DNA from: Margaritifera margaritifera
Taxonomy: Eukaryota > Mollusca > Bivalvia > Unionida > Margaritiferidae
NCBI GenBank assembly: GCA_029931535.1
Contig: JAQPZY010001498.1
Coordinates: 186,001 to 250,000, forward strand
Direction of reading: 5' to 3'
DNA: 64,000 nucleotides
Made by a program: the position numbers and the translations under genes. Positions 36,760-48,149 of the stretch are shown here, piece by piece (position 1 is the first letter of the stretch; every line of letters begins with the position of its first letter). Below the pieces are notes generated by a model. The model made no database searches. It was given only the letters and a program-made list of their open reading frames with translations, and had not been told where the DNA came from.

Positions 36760-38849
36760 GGTTCTTAAACGCGCAAATACTACAGTAATTTTCCTCTAAT
36801 CACATAATGACCACACATCACGAAACGCTAATTTCACACTTGCATGGTTTTTCTTGTTTCACATTTGTATGATTCCTCACTAAGCCGTTCCAAGCCGAAT
36901 ATTAGTACTTCACCCCATGCAATACGAACCACGACCCAAACACCTAATGCAAAGAATTATTTCATCTCAAATTGCTAAACACGTATACCACAAAATATCC
37001 AGAGAATTCCCTGTGTTAAGAAATTAGGGAGGGTCTATTTTACGAAACTAATCCATGCTGTCACAAAGTTTCGTGAATACTGTACATTATTACGTATGCT
37101 CCTAGAAATTGGCTAATTACTCAGTTTGAGAAATATCTTCCCAATACCTACTCCCCATACTCAATAAATAATCACTAAAATCTAACAAAACTATAAACGG
37201 AGACGTAAATACAAATAGCACATGCCCTAGATTTATTACAATATTTTTACAGTTTTACTAGATTTGATGAATGCTATATCTAGAGTCATTCTCTGTACAT
37301 GTGTCATCGGGGTAAATTTGTCCTTGTTCGTGTCAGCTTGTCCAAAATATTCCTGACCTAGCATTTTTAGAAAGAAGTCAAGATTGCAGGAAAAAAGAGC
37401 TGTTGAATTTATAGTAAAGAGTGCACCTTCAATTTTTTGACAAGCTGCTTTTTCGATGTCAGAGGAGGAATATCGGGGAAAAGAGTCATCATTACTTGAT
37501 GAATTTGTGGCAGAAAAGACTGGAATGTTTAGAAGTGTAAGAATCCATTGTTAATTTTTTTTTTTAAACTGTTTCTCAGCAGATTAAATGAACATAAGGT
37601 AGTGTATATAAAGTCAAATCAAAAGAAATACAGATAAATACTTCAGATTCCACTGCAACTACAGTCCACGATATAATGTGAGGTGCTGGGGCTGTTGTTA
37701 TATCCAGGGAGCATGATTTCACTGTTTTCCAGTCTTATGGTTATAAATAGATCACATGATAAAATCAAAACAAAAATCTAATTAAAATTAAACTCTCGTA
37801 TATCGATTCATTCGATGGAATAGTTGCTATTTTGAATGCATGCATTGATGGCATTCTACAACTGTTAGGTTAATTCTGACCTGAAAAAAGTAAGATAGTC
37901 TCTGAAGACCATCATCCGGTGTTCTCCATTAATGCAAAAGGCGTCATGGATATGTTGTTGCCTTATTTTCTAGAAAAAAGATGCACACCATTTGAAGCTA
38001 TCACTTTTCCACTGCATTGCAATAGAATCCAGTACAACCAGCCACACGTTGAAAATGATAGAAATCAGTTTAAGCCAGGTATATTCTGTGATATAGTTTC
38101 ACACATCATAAAAATACAAATAAAAAAAGTCGATAAGACTAATTGAGATATATAATATATTTGGATTTACCCCTTCTTTTGGCCAGAAGGTGGAAAGAAA
38201 AATCATTTAGAATGCATGTAGACACTTTTATTGCATTGGTCTTTCAATGATGACATTGAAAGGTGAGACACTTGTATATACAGTGTAAAAAGGCTAGAAG
38301 AATCTCCAGTGATAGATATCACTACACTAATTAAGCCAATCAGCCGTTATTGTGCCTAAGAACATCATTCATATTTTGTTTTGAAGTTTCCTTTAGATTT
38401 ACTAACCAGTGAATAATATTACTTGCATTCGGTAGAAAGCAGCACTAAAGCCTCATGGCTTTTAGGATGACAAAGCAGCAAGTTTTATTCGACCGGTTCA
38501 GAAAAGGTCACTTGCACTCAAAATTGTGGTCATTGCATTCAAATGCAACTATTTTTATAAATTCAACATAACTTATACTGGATTTTTTTTTATATGTTGT
38601 GTGCCTAACTTAAGTAAGATTGTTTTGGTACATCTGAACGTATAACTAATGCACATAATTTAATTAAAAATGAAGGAAATATATAATGAACTTGAGTAGT
38701 GTAATGATATCTTAAAGAACACTTGGATAAACAGAAACATTTTCCTCTCTTGACATTCCTTTAGAGATAGATTTGTACATGATAAATACTGACGGGATTG
38801 AATTGAGAATGTTGGTAAGATATAACTCAATAAAGGAAAGTGAAACTTA
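36760..38849. other. RERG intron 2, unclassified
   Basis: Short coding-like patches on the plus strand (37440-37540, with SMSEEEYRGKESSLLDEFVA in one frame; 37919-38146, with NAKGVMDMLLPYFLEKRC). They may be decayed element proteins. Not recognised. Confidence 0.3.
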
Positions 38850-39063
38850 CCATTATAGTCCCTTATAAGACGAGTCCAACTGCAAACTGCACAGACCCAC
38901 ATCTGCCGTCGCATAATACGCTAATCTGGGTCTTTGCAGTTTTTTTTAGGACTAATCAGTAGAACAAGCAACACAGACTCTGATCTTTCGGCGCATTATG
39001 CGACAGCAGATCAGGGTATATATTGTTTGCAGTTGGACTCGACTTATAAGCGAGTATAAACGG
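38850..39063 (-). mobile_element. Three-hairpin MITE family, copy 3 (inverted, in RERG intron 2)
   Basis: A 214-bp copy in the opposite orientation: the AACTGCA-stem hairpin comes first and the AACAACA-type hairpin second, with the spacer reading GGACTAATCAGTAGAAC. The first hairpin has lost several bases of its 3' arm. It is flanked by TA on the left and TT on the right. It lies inside intron 2 of the RERG-like gene, about 540 bp from the 57-nt exon. Confidence 0.83.
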
Positions 39064-39219
39064 TTGATCTTTACTTTGATTGTTTTGGGGTTGTAGACCC
39101 GTACACATTTTGTTTGTGCTTGTCTGCCTGATTTAATCTGCATAACAAGCATAACAAGCAGAAAAGACAAACTAATGTTGACTAGTAGACATTTTACAAA
39201 TATTTCTGTAAACAATTAT

Positions 39220-39269
39220 TGATAATAATAATAATAATATTTTTAAATAATAATAATAATAATAATAAT

Positions 39270-39335
<66 letters not shown>

Positions 39336-39362
39336 AATACATAAATAAATAAATAAATAAAT
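39220..39362. repeat. (AAT)n and (AAAT)n microsatellite
   Basis: An AAT array turning into AAAT near 39327, about 240 bp from the 57-nt RERG exon. Confidence 0.97.
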
Positions 39363-39605
39363 ATTCATCCGATTTCATCTGAATAGGGAACTTCCTCATA
39401 TATGATAGCTTGCGTCAGACGAAGCTAAAAAAACAGCTGCAGGCTTTGAAAGTGGGACCATGTAGGAAACTTTCGCCTTGTTGATAGTTTGCATCCGACC
39501 AAGTTTGACCAACAGGTGTAGGATATCAAAGTGGGACCATGACTTTTAAGCTGATAGCAGTTTTGTTAAACTTAGGAATTCAATAAAATACAAATTCATA
39601 CGAAC

Positions 39606-39662
39606 CCAGAGTGGGGTCATACTCCCAGATGAAACGCCGTGTCAGGAAACGAACGACGAGGG
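39606..39662 (-). CDS. RERG-like: RERG-like GTPase, coding exon 2 (57-nt exon, switch I)
   Basis: Small exon between acceptor cttttcag and donor G/gttcgt. With the split codons on both sides it encodes residues 25-44, starting [11 protein letters not shown] and ending WEYDPTLE. This matches the end of helix 1 and the effector/switch I loop of RERG; Thr42 corresponds to the Mg-binding Thr35 of Ras. Phase 1 at entry joins exon 1 exactly (G+CC = Ala), and phase 1 at exit joins exon 3 exactly (G+AG = Glu). The donor has T at +3, which is unusual, so splicing may be less efficient. The exon is short and would be missed by ORF-length filters; I located it by searching the intron for the expected peptide. 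Confidence 0.92.
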
Positions 39663-40885
39663 CTGAAAAGATAGAAGTAATGAGATGTAATAATTATTAG
39701 TTTTAAGCATAAAATCGATGAAAAACTCTAAGGTGGGCGATATTTAAACAAAAATATTCTGTTTTCGGTTGAATGGAACATCGGCAAACTGACAACTCCT
39801 TTACCGCAGAAATATATTATTTATATGACTGTATTGTTTGAGTGTGTGTGTAACAAATGAATTATACATTTAATTATCTTCTATTAATAATCAAGATTAA
39901 TATTCTTGTGCATTATTTTTTAAATTTGATATCAACTTAGCAATGATATTTTTGAAGGGGACTATTGTTAAAATCTTTAAATAATACTAGGATCATGTTC
40001 TACATGTAGTACCGGTATTTGTCGCGAAACAAAATTGTTGATTTCTCCAATCATGACGACTCCGTCTGGAATGAATATACGTCCTATAAAAAATGACGTC
40101 ATATCTAACAAAAGTTTACGCAACAGGGACTGCTACAAAAAGTCACATTCTTTGCTCGCCGGAAATTGACCTTATGCAACAGCCAAAGGACCACCTATGC
40201 ACTTAGAATATGGCACCATTGACATGGCAACGATCAATCCCACTTGACGAGAAGGTCATCCTCACAGTTCAATGCTAGCTAGAGTTCTTCTACGTTTCAA
40301 CGTTCGATATATATTTTGGACCTCGACCTCTTTGCGCGAGCACCAGATTTAAATTATTTGAGATACATAGAAAAAAAAAAGGAATGCAAAAATCTGAATA
40401 TATGATAGTGATGGAAAACAGTAAAGAATGGTTTGGGTGTGTATCGGTAATGTCACATGTACTTGGCTTTAGTCACATCAATATTAATGATTTAAATAAC
40501 TATATTAAATGAGAGATAAAAGACAGAAAGCTGGCAGGTTGCTGCCGATGGGTACAGTCTAAGCTAAGTTAACTTAGCTGACAATATCGAATATTTATTT
40601 TTTGTTTTGATAAATCACACGGATGGGGTTGTTAATAAAAGTCAATAACTCTCTAAAATACAATCTTAAGGGTCTCCACGAAAATTCCTTCTTACTTTAT
40701 AACAAAAAGAAAATACGTTTACCAGTGTTGCAGATATCCTACTTAATTTGTTTTCTTAATAGCTTCAAATAAATGACACCTTCGCTCATACATTCTCTTT
40801 TTCTTCTTGACTGTGTAAACGTTGCATACACGAATGCACGTGGCACTCAACCTGACACACAAACCTTTCATTCCGTTAAAGAAAC

Positions 40886-40888
<3 letters not shown>

Positions 40889-40972
<84 letters not shown>

Positions 40973-40973
40973 T
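40889..40973. repeat. (TTTA)n microsatellite
   Basis: About 21 units with one interruption. Confidence 0.97.
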
Positions 40974-41385
40974 TATCCTTTCTATAAGTTATGCTCTGTT
41001 TACACTGATTCGATGACTTGATTTATGACATAAAATCTGCCAAGTCAGCTTTTCTTATGTCAAGTACAGTATAATCGTACCAAAACATACATGTCATCAA
41101 ACTGTATGTTTATCTGTCATCATGTTTTACAAGCTTGCACGCCTCTACTACTTAAAGTTCTTATGCTAATTCTCCTTTGATACACTGAATATGCATTTAA
41201 CGAATATTTATAAGCAAGCTGGTCGAAAATAAGTCACTATTGTTCTTGAAGCTGATGTTATCTATAAATATTACCGTAGTTATTAACTAGTTCGTGCGGC
41301 GAAGGTAAAAATATCTAGCATTGTTTGAGATACTTCAAGGTTAGTTCGCTGAAAAGAGGCAATAAATCACAAAGTAGCAAATTTT

Positions 41386-41715
41386 CTGTTTCAACTATTG
41401 TTCAAACAAAGGAGCATGTTTACTAGTGTGGTCTGTTTCAACTATTGTTCAAACAAAGGAGCATGTTTACTAGTGTGGTCTGTTTCAACTATTGTTCAAA
41501 CAAAGGAGCATGTTTACTAGTGTGGTCTGTTTCAACTATTGTTCAAACAAAGGAGCATGTTGACTGACTGAATTTGAATTATAGACGTGTGCGACGAATC
41601 TCGTCATGTACGTCTGAGGAGCATGTTTACTAGTGTGGTCTGTTTCAACTATTGTTCAAACAAAGGAGCATGTTTACTAGTGTGGTCTGTTTCAACTATT
41701 GTTCAAACAAAGAAC
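41386..41715. repeat. 47-bp minisatellite with an interrupted unit (RERG intron 1)
   Basis: Near-identical units (CTGTTTCAACTATTGTTCAA, then ACAAAGGAGCATGTTTACTAGTGTGGT) start at 41386, 41433, 41480, 41527, 41640 and 41687. Between the fourth and fifth starts about 66 bp of unrelated sequence (TGACTGACTGAATTTG...) is inserted. The last unit decays. Confidence 0.92.
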
Positions 41716-41799
41716 TATGTTTATTACTTTTTGTAGCTTCTGTGGTTGTTCAAATTCAAAAACCTACAACGTACAAGACATATAGAACGTATTCTAATC

Positions 41800-41810
41800 T
41801 ATCTATCTTT

Positions 41811-41861
<51 letters not shown>
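41800..41861. repeat. (TATC)n microsatellite
   Basis: About 15 units. Confidence 0.97.
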
Positions 41862-42439
41862 ACGACTGATTTACTTGCTTACTAATCTACTTATTGTACT
41901 TACTCTTCTACTTACGTACCTAACAATCTATATTCGTTAGCTAGATAGTCTTTATAGACAGGTAGACAAACTGATAGACAGACACACAAAATACATAGAC
42001 ATATATATTTATATGTTAGATTGGCAGATGGGAGATTGAGTAAATGTAACGTTGGAATTACGTAAGCATGAAGAAAATATATTTGCTGTAATATGATCAC
42101 AACAAGAATAATATTCTTGAATCTTTTTTAAAGGCATTTATCTTGCGTAAAAATTTTAAATATGACCAGAGTATTTTGTTTTTTTCAAGATGCAAAAGAA
42201 ATGAATATAAGTTTAGATAATTACATCCATGATATATCCTTCGAAAATTGTCTTCAAATAACCTAGAGTTCTAGACAAAAGAATTTTGAGCACCAAAACC
42301 CCTAAAAATTAATTTTGAGTCAAAATTACTTAAAGTGATTTGCACTGTAGTTCTACGTATGACTTTATGACTTATGAAAACGTTACACCAAATAAAATGA
42401 CTTTCCTGTAAAATCTAGCAGCACCATTCTCTTTTACTA

Positions 42440-42655
42440 CCGTTATACTCGCTTACCAGTCGAGTCCAACTGCAAACAACATAGACTCTAATCTGCCGTC
42501 GCATAATGCGTCAGAAGATCGGGGTCTATTTTGTTTGTTCCACTGCTTACTCCTAACAAACTGTATTAACCCAGATCTGCCAGCGCATTATGCGACGGCA
42601 GATCTGGGTCTGTGCAGTTTGCAGTTGGACTGGACTTATTAACAAGTATAGATGG
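42440..42655 (+). mobile_element. Three-hairpin MITE family, copy 4 (in RERG intron 1)
   Basis: A 216-bp copy with TA on both sides. The terminal repeat is slightly changed (CCGTTATACTCGC on the left, GTATAGATGG on the right). The left hairpin stem carries several unpaired substitutions; the right hairpin is nearly intact. Confidence 0.85.
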
Positions 42656-43292
42656 TACATTTGCTTTATTAACACAAATACCTTTAGTCAGAAAAATTAA
42701 TCAAATTAATTTTTTTCTGATCATGTTAATTAGCGAAGGGATAGTTTCTTGTCACATGACTGGTAACATCGATTTTCTACACATTTTTAATTTACAGACG
42801 ATTGATTTTTCAGAATTTGTTAGGTGTTGTTACAAATTTTGTTTAACACTGCAATACTTCACAAACAAATAGTTTTAATGAATTTCCACTTGTGTTAATT
42901 GGTAGATATAACAGAAAAAGGACGTGCTTGGCATCATGACGTGCACGGGATTGTAGATCTTGCATTGCACCTATTAACCTACAGTAAAACATTGTCAATA
43001 TTATCAGAGCTGGAATCACTGTTATTGACTGTTCCTTCTGTACGGACAACCATTTGTGACAGACGCATATAAACTTGATGAATACAAAGAACTTTTTTAA
43101 ATTGAAATTTTAAAATTGCTAAATGCACATGTCAGAGTTCATACTTTCTTACAACTTTAGTAAGATTGACAACTTTTAGATTTGACCTGTAATTTTCATA
43201 CGTTTCCATTTTTATGGTCAGTCAAGGTGATGAAAACAGATTATATAACTCATATACATACAGGTCTGTCTATATATCCTATTTTTGGATTA

Positions 43293-43509
43293 CCGTATAT
43301 ACTCGCGTATAAACTACTACCAACTGCAAACTGCATAGACCCAGATCTGCCGTCGCATAATGCGCCGACAGATCTGGGTCTGTGCAGTTTGTAAGGACTA
43401 ATTATTAGAGCAAATAACATAGACCCTGATCTGCCGGCGCATTATGCGACGGCATATAAGGGTGTATGTTGTTTGCATTTGGATATCGATTATACGCGAG
43501 TATATACGG
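43293..43509 (-). mobile_element. Three-hairpin MITE family, copy 5 (inverted, in RERG intron 1)
   Basis: A 217-bp copy in reverse orientation, only about 640 bp from copy 4. The terminal repeat reads CCGTATATACTCGCGTATAA and is matched at the other end. It has TA on the left and CA on the right. The first hairpin is almost perfect; the second has a damaged 3' arm. Confidence 0.85.
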
Positions 43510-44399
43510 CACCTGATATTTAAGGTTGTAAAGAAGTCACTCAGTATGTTGAGAGGGGTATATTGATGCGAATATAAGATTCAAGCCGTTTGAAATTTCC
43601 GTATTCCATTTATATTCTTCATGAAAACACACATACATAGATAATTTATCATATAGTTCCCTTCTTCCTATTTTAAAATTATTTAACTTCAGTTTTGATA
43701 AGCCAGCATTTTATTTGTATGGGTATTGTTAGTGTTAGACGTATAGATTTTTTTTCTTCATTTGCATTTTCCTGTCTTCTCTTATACCCACTCGACTCAA
43801 TGATGTAATGGCTGACTAAAAACATGACATAAAAGTAATTCTGAAAATTATTCTTGAAGACGTATCTGGCTAAAATAAAATACAGCAAGACTAAGTTAAT
43901 ACCGGAAATTTGATTTAATAGAAGTAAGTTATCTTAATTGGAATAGTATTGACATAATTAAATTATACAAATCAGATAAGACACGCAACGGATTTCCCCA
44001 GCTGTGAAACTGGAAGTTCTTGACTCATCCAGGCAAAATGCACATGCATTGACCTTTCTAAAAAAAATTAAAACCCCACCCAACCCCCCAACCCCCAACG
44101 CCCCCGTACCCCTACACTCATTTGATTCAGAAGATATTCTCTGCATTATTAAAATTACGATGAAATTAACAAGTTCTAACGAAATATCGGAAGGTTTTAC
44201 TCATAATAAATGCAAATGTTTATAAATATTTAAATATGGACTTGATAGTGGACCTACTTTAAGTATTAGATACTGACCATTTAATCATTCAGTTATGATG
44301 AAAGTAAAAAAACTGCATGTTTTGGTAGAGAGATAGTTTCTAGAATCATGCTAAAGTGTATCCTAGCATTAAACACTCGACGGTGCAAACCTTGCTAAT

Positions 44400-44625
44400 A
44401 GAGTGGTCATTAAGGCGGAGGTAAACTGGAGAAAAATGGGGTATCCTGAAGATAACTTCAACAAGACGGGTGACCAAAAAAGTCCATCCAATCAATAAAT
44501 ACTAGAAGGTTCAAATCACTTCAACAGATTGGTTCTTAAAGCTGAGTCAAACCGGAGAAAACTGGAGTATCCTGATGAAAAATTCGATCATAGATGGGCG
44601 ACCAAAAACCATTGGATGTTATGAA
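44400..44625. repeat. Diverged 125-bp tandem pair
   Basis: 44403-44490 and 44528-44615 share TTAA.GC.GAG, GGAGAAAA.TGG.GTATCCTGA and GGGTGACCAAAAA-like blocks. Both translate to similar peptides (e.g. RKMGYPEDNF versus RKLEYPDEKF), so the unit may once have been coding, or it may be a repeat family. Confidence 0.5.
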
Positions 44626-44701
44626 ACAATGATAGAATGTCAGAGGTGCCAAGTGAGTTATTTATTGGTGTCGATGCCAACAGTTTTATACCATTACACT
44701 G

Positions 44702-45001
44702 ATGATGAGGCAAATGTATGAATTAATGAATCAATGCAACAATGCAGAGAACATAACAGAATGTACACAATTCAACGAAGCAAGTGAATACATTATATTT
44801 GGCCGACAGAAACCGTATATTCGGAAAACGCATGGGTTTATCTTGTGGATGTTGGTGGACTGGGATTTTGATCAGAGCTGGAGTATTTTTTTCATAGTCT
44901 TTTTGTACTGGATATGTGACAAATGCTCAAACAGGAGAGCAAATAAAGAAAAAAAACTTCAGCAATTGCAGAGCAAGGTGTTTTTGTTGCGGATTTTTTA
45001 A
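44702..45001 (+). CDS. Unrecognised small open frame
   Basis: A 99-codon frame from an ATG at 44702, with a hydrophobic stretch (SWSIFFIVFLYWICDKC, roughly residues 60-76) followed by a basic tail. I recognise no family. It lies antisense within RERG intron 1, after the diverged 125-bp tandem pair. Codon use is not distinctive and it may be chance; a single-pass membrane peptide cannot be excluded. Confidence 0.12.
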   Translation: MMRQMYELMNQCNNAENITECTQFNEASEYIIFGRQKPYIRKTHGFILWMLVDWDFDQSWSIFFIVFLYWICDKCSNRRANKEKKLQQLQSKVFLLRIF

Positions 45002-45204
45002 TTAAAAAAAAGCCACTCACCGCCGTTAAATACTGTATTCTGTTGTGCAAAGAAAGGAAAGAAAACGAATTTTAGGGGAAACATTTTCAAATGTGTCTCA
45101 TAAAAATTTATTCCGAAATGAGCCTGACAATATTATTTTCTTAATCAATACTTATCCCTCGTATGTTTTGGCTACATTACGTAATCCTTTTCCGATGTGG
45201 TGCG

Positions 45205-45350
45205 CGCTCCAGGTCAGCTGATATAAACGGACAATCTACTCGAGCATCTCACAACAAAGCGAACTTCGAAGAGCTATCCCGAAATAACCACTTTTACGAA
45301 TCATTCAGCATAATATCTGTCATTTCGGAGAAATAAAGCAATTATCAGGT
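45205..45350 (+). promoter_or_regulatory. Candidate promoter and short 5' exon
   Basis: GATATAAACGG (TATA-like, 45220-45230) is followed about 30 nt later by CTCACAACAAAG (initiator-like). About 100 nt further on lies CAG/GTAAATAAG, a good splice donor at 45348/45349. This is the layout of a TATA promoter plus a noncoding first exon on the plus strand, antisense to RERG intron 1. No coding exon was found downstream. Alternatives are an LTR fragment or chance. Confidence 0.25.
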
Positions 45351-45864
45351 AAATAAGTAAAATCACAAAGATTCTGCACCATATTGTGATTGATACACCG
45401 ATGAGAACACACAGTAGTTACTGTGGAGCAGACAAGTTGAAATCTACTTTGCGTGCATTGGTATTTCTATGGCTCTGAATGAATACAGTGTATTATGGCA
45501 AGAGAACACATCTTAAATCTCTACACGAAAAATTTGTCACTTCTGTGCGATTGGAGAACGTAACAGAATGACATGTTTTCAGCCAAAATACACACGATGT
45601 GGAATGTAGAGTCATTTGTTTTAGGTGTGGACCGGAAAAAGGATAAGTATAACACACAGCACGGCATCAGCTACGCGTGAAATCAGATGTTGATACGGCC
45701 ACATTCATAGACCTCATCCAATAATGCTGTGCATGTATTTTTATGTACGAATTAAAGTTTAACAGAGAGAGCAGCTAAGCGAGCTCTATTGATCGCGTGT
45801 GTATCAATATATAGTTTTTCCATAACGTACTTTAAAAAATTTCGTCAACCGAAAGTTTGTAGTC

Positions 45865-46215
45865 AAATAAGATCAGAGCTGAATGTTGGAAAAAAGCCGA
45901 ATATATCCAATCAATAAGACTGATTTCGATATCTAAATCTTAAACAATTATGTAATTTGATATAAAACAGTCAAATAGTTAAAATACACAAAAAGTTATT
46001 TTTTTTTTATAAATTATAAACAGGAAAAATAATGTTAAAAAATAACAATATACACAGTGCAATGAAGTATGGTTTCCTTTGCATAGTCTAAAAACGCTCA
46101 CGCATTGCGATACATCTCCGTAGTGTTACGCGCAACGTCAGTTAGCTTAGGTATAAAGTCTTGGGAAGTCATTCACCTGCGCTCGTCTTATGCTTTGCCT
46201 ACTTCATATTATTTT
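45865..46215. repeat. Interspersed repeat family R2, copy B (RERG intron 1)
   Basis: Partner of 24590-24965. Its end (46175-46213, GCTCGTCTTATGCTTTGCCTACTTCATATT) also resembles 27584-27620, so the family extends further than the shared core. Confidence 0.5.
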
Positions 46216-47832
46216 TGTGTTAATCAGTCACAAAGGACCTTACTCTTGAAACGCCAACTTTGATCGCCTTTAGCGGAAACTAAGTTTAAAGCTCAGAATA
46301 TTATTAACCGACTGCCCTCTCACTGGCGCTAAGTACGGAGATAACGCTGAAGGCGACGCGAAACAAGCTTGACAGTTGGCTGAATATGTCAGAGAGGTGA
46401 ATTGAGGTCAACGAGGCTATTGGTTGGGTCACATGATCTCAACTGAAGTGTAAAATTGTCTACAATGTATGGTGCAAGAACTGCATGCCAAGATCGGCGA
46501 ACGTCACGGAGTGGGATTTTTATCTGTACAAAAATTAAACTCATTTCCATTTATATTCGGCCTAACTTGTGCTATTCAGTTCTATTTCTTTCTGACGGAT
46601 TTGTACCATTAAAGAAAGTGTTCAGGTTTCAGGTTTACATTTTGTTAAGGTGTAAAGTCTCCCAAGTAAGACCATTTATTTTATTGGGGACTTATGCTTT
46701 GAGTTGAAAGGTGATCTGATTGAGGTGAATAAATTTGAATAAATGAGACTGAATAAACCCGGTTGTTAATGGGTGAGGTCTCGTGGTCGCAACGGAAGAT
46801 TTTACGGTAAAACAGTAATGAAAATAACATTTAAGAAAAAAGAAAAAGAAAAAAAATATCAAGCATCATCAAACTTTTAAGATATTGCAAGAAAGAAAAA
46901 AAAAAGTCGCTACAGAGTTTTTTTTTTTTTTTCTTCTTCGTTTTTCAAAATTATATGAAACCTTGCTCTATAACAAAATTGTGAAGATAGTCCTGTAAAC
47001 ACGAACCGTCCTTAATTTCCTATCCACTTTAGAGTAAAACCGTTTAAAACAATCTGTATCTCGAAAGCACGTTTTGGCATTACACATTTTTTTCAAGAAT
47101 CCAACCTAGACCAAATAAACGCAAAGCGAGTTCCATGATATTGCATTCTTCAGATTATGTCATAATTAAGATGACAGAATTGGTTCAGGCTGTAAATGCG
47201 TTTTTATTCATGCCTGTAGGTTCTTTGGATCAAAACTTATGGCATAGAAAATATTTTCCGAAATTATCCAATGTTATTTGGTCACTCTGCGACTTTGATG
47301 AGTTAGAGTAAGTTTTACTTAAACCTAAAACATACAAAAAGCACAAACATGCTGCAAAAATCAGAAATCTTCGAAGATTTCATTTCCTTTTTTTTTTTTT
47401 TTTTTTTTTTTTGTAGCTAATGAATATCCACGAAATTAAATCTACAACGAAAAATAGTAAACAGATTGGGTAATACAGTACACAGCGTGGCCTCATTTTA
47501 CCCCCACAAAATCGTAAATAGTGTGACATGGCGACGTTTTAACCCCATAAAATAGTTAATAGTGTGACCTCACGAAATTGTAAACCCCCAAAAATTGTCT
47601 GTTTTCTCCCAAAACACGAAATTTTATCCACATAAATATTTCTGAGTTTACGGTAATTTTTAAGCATCTATACAACCGAAATTATCACATCTTAATTAAA
47701 AGGAATACATTTGATAGTAAAGTTTTAATCAAATCATTTGCTACAATTGTATTATTTAAGATTGACAGTGAATGTATCGACATTGCTAAAAATTATCGTA
47801 GAGAGAAAGAGCAGGTGTATATATTTACTTAC
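46216..47832. other. RERG intron 1, unclassified noncoding
   Basis: Moderately GC-richer at 46250-46450, A/T runs elsewhere. No feature recognised apart from the poly(T) run. Confidence 0.4.
47392..47413. repeat. Poly(T) run
   Basis: 22 T in a row in RERG intron 1, about 420 bp from exon 1. On the gene's strand it is a poly(A). Confidence 0.9.
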
Positions 47833-47905
47833 CGGATTTACCTACACCTGCATTTCCAAGCATTACGATTTTGCTGTCCGTGCCCTTCTTGCTAGTGGAT
47901 GACAT
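47833..47905 (-). CDS. RERG-like: RERG-like Ras-family GTPase, coding exon 1 (start codon and P-loop)
   Basis: First coding exon of a small GTPase split over four minus-strand exons. It encodes 24 residues plus one base and ends in the P-loop GNAGVGKS (residues 17-24, guanine phosphate binding). The second residue of this motif group, equivalent to Ras Gly12, is Ala, as known for vertebrate RERG. The exon ends with G before gtaagt, a strong donor, in phase 1. I chose the ATG at 47905 because it has A at -3 and gives a family-typical N-terminus. The frame stays open upstream, but only through a CAAA repeat and without an ATG. Family knowledge: RERG binds and hydrolyses GTP and lacks a C-terminal prenylation box. 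Intron 1 is about 8.2 kb. Confidence 0.9.
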
Positions 47906-47943
47906 TTTGTTCTTAATCCTCGTGATACAGATCCAAGCAACGA

Positions 47944-47993
47944 AACCAAACAACAAACAAACAAACAACAAACAAACAAACAAACAAACAAAG
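47944..47993. repeat. (CAAA)n microsatellite in the presumed 5' leader of the RERG-like gene
   Basis: CAAA units with CAA interruptions. On the gene's strand it reads GTTT and lies just upstream of the ATG. Confidence 0.95.
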
Positions 47994-48107
47994 CAACAGT
48001 TGGAATCAAATAAAACCACCAAAATATATCCTTCAGCTAATATATTTGTCTGAATAGCATTCCAGAAAACGCACTGACATAAAATTCATTCTAGAGTCGA
48101 CGTTATT

Positions 48108-48145
48108 CTGTGATTACTTCATTCAGATAACTGACGTCTTATATA
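48108..48145 (-). promoter_or_regulatory. Candidate TATA box and CRE-like site upstream of the RERG-like gene
   Basis: On the minus strand TATATAAG (48145-48138) is followed directly by ACGTCA (CRE-like). The expected start site, about 30 nt downstream, falls near 48108-48115 and gives a 5' leader of about 205 nt before the ATG at 47905. The leader contains several short upstream ATG frames and a CAAA repeat. No transcript evidence is available, and TATA-like strings are common in AT-rich DNA. Confidence 0.3.
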
Positions 48146-48149
48146 CTCG

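Noticed and set aside
38952..39215. Minus-strand frame over MITE copy 3, and similar frames over the other copies
   Set aside because: The frames arise from the hairpin sequences and are not conserved between copies.
41386..41715. CRISPR-like array
   Set aside because: Repeats are contiguous without unique spacers; it is a minisatellite in animal DNA.
47906..48022. N-terminal extension of the RERG-like protein (VVLFDSNCC...)
   Set aside because: It has no ATG start (it begins at TTG) and mostly translates a CAAA repeat. The ATG at 47905 fits the family.
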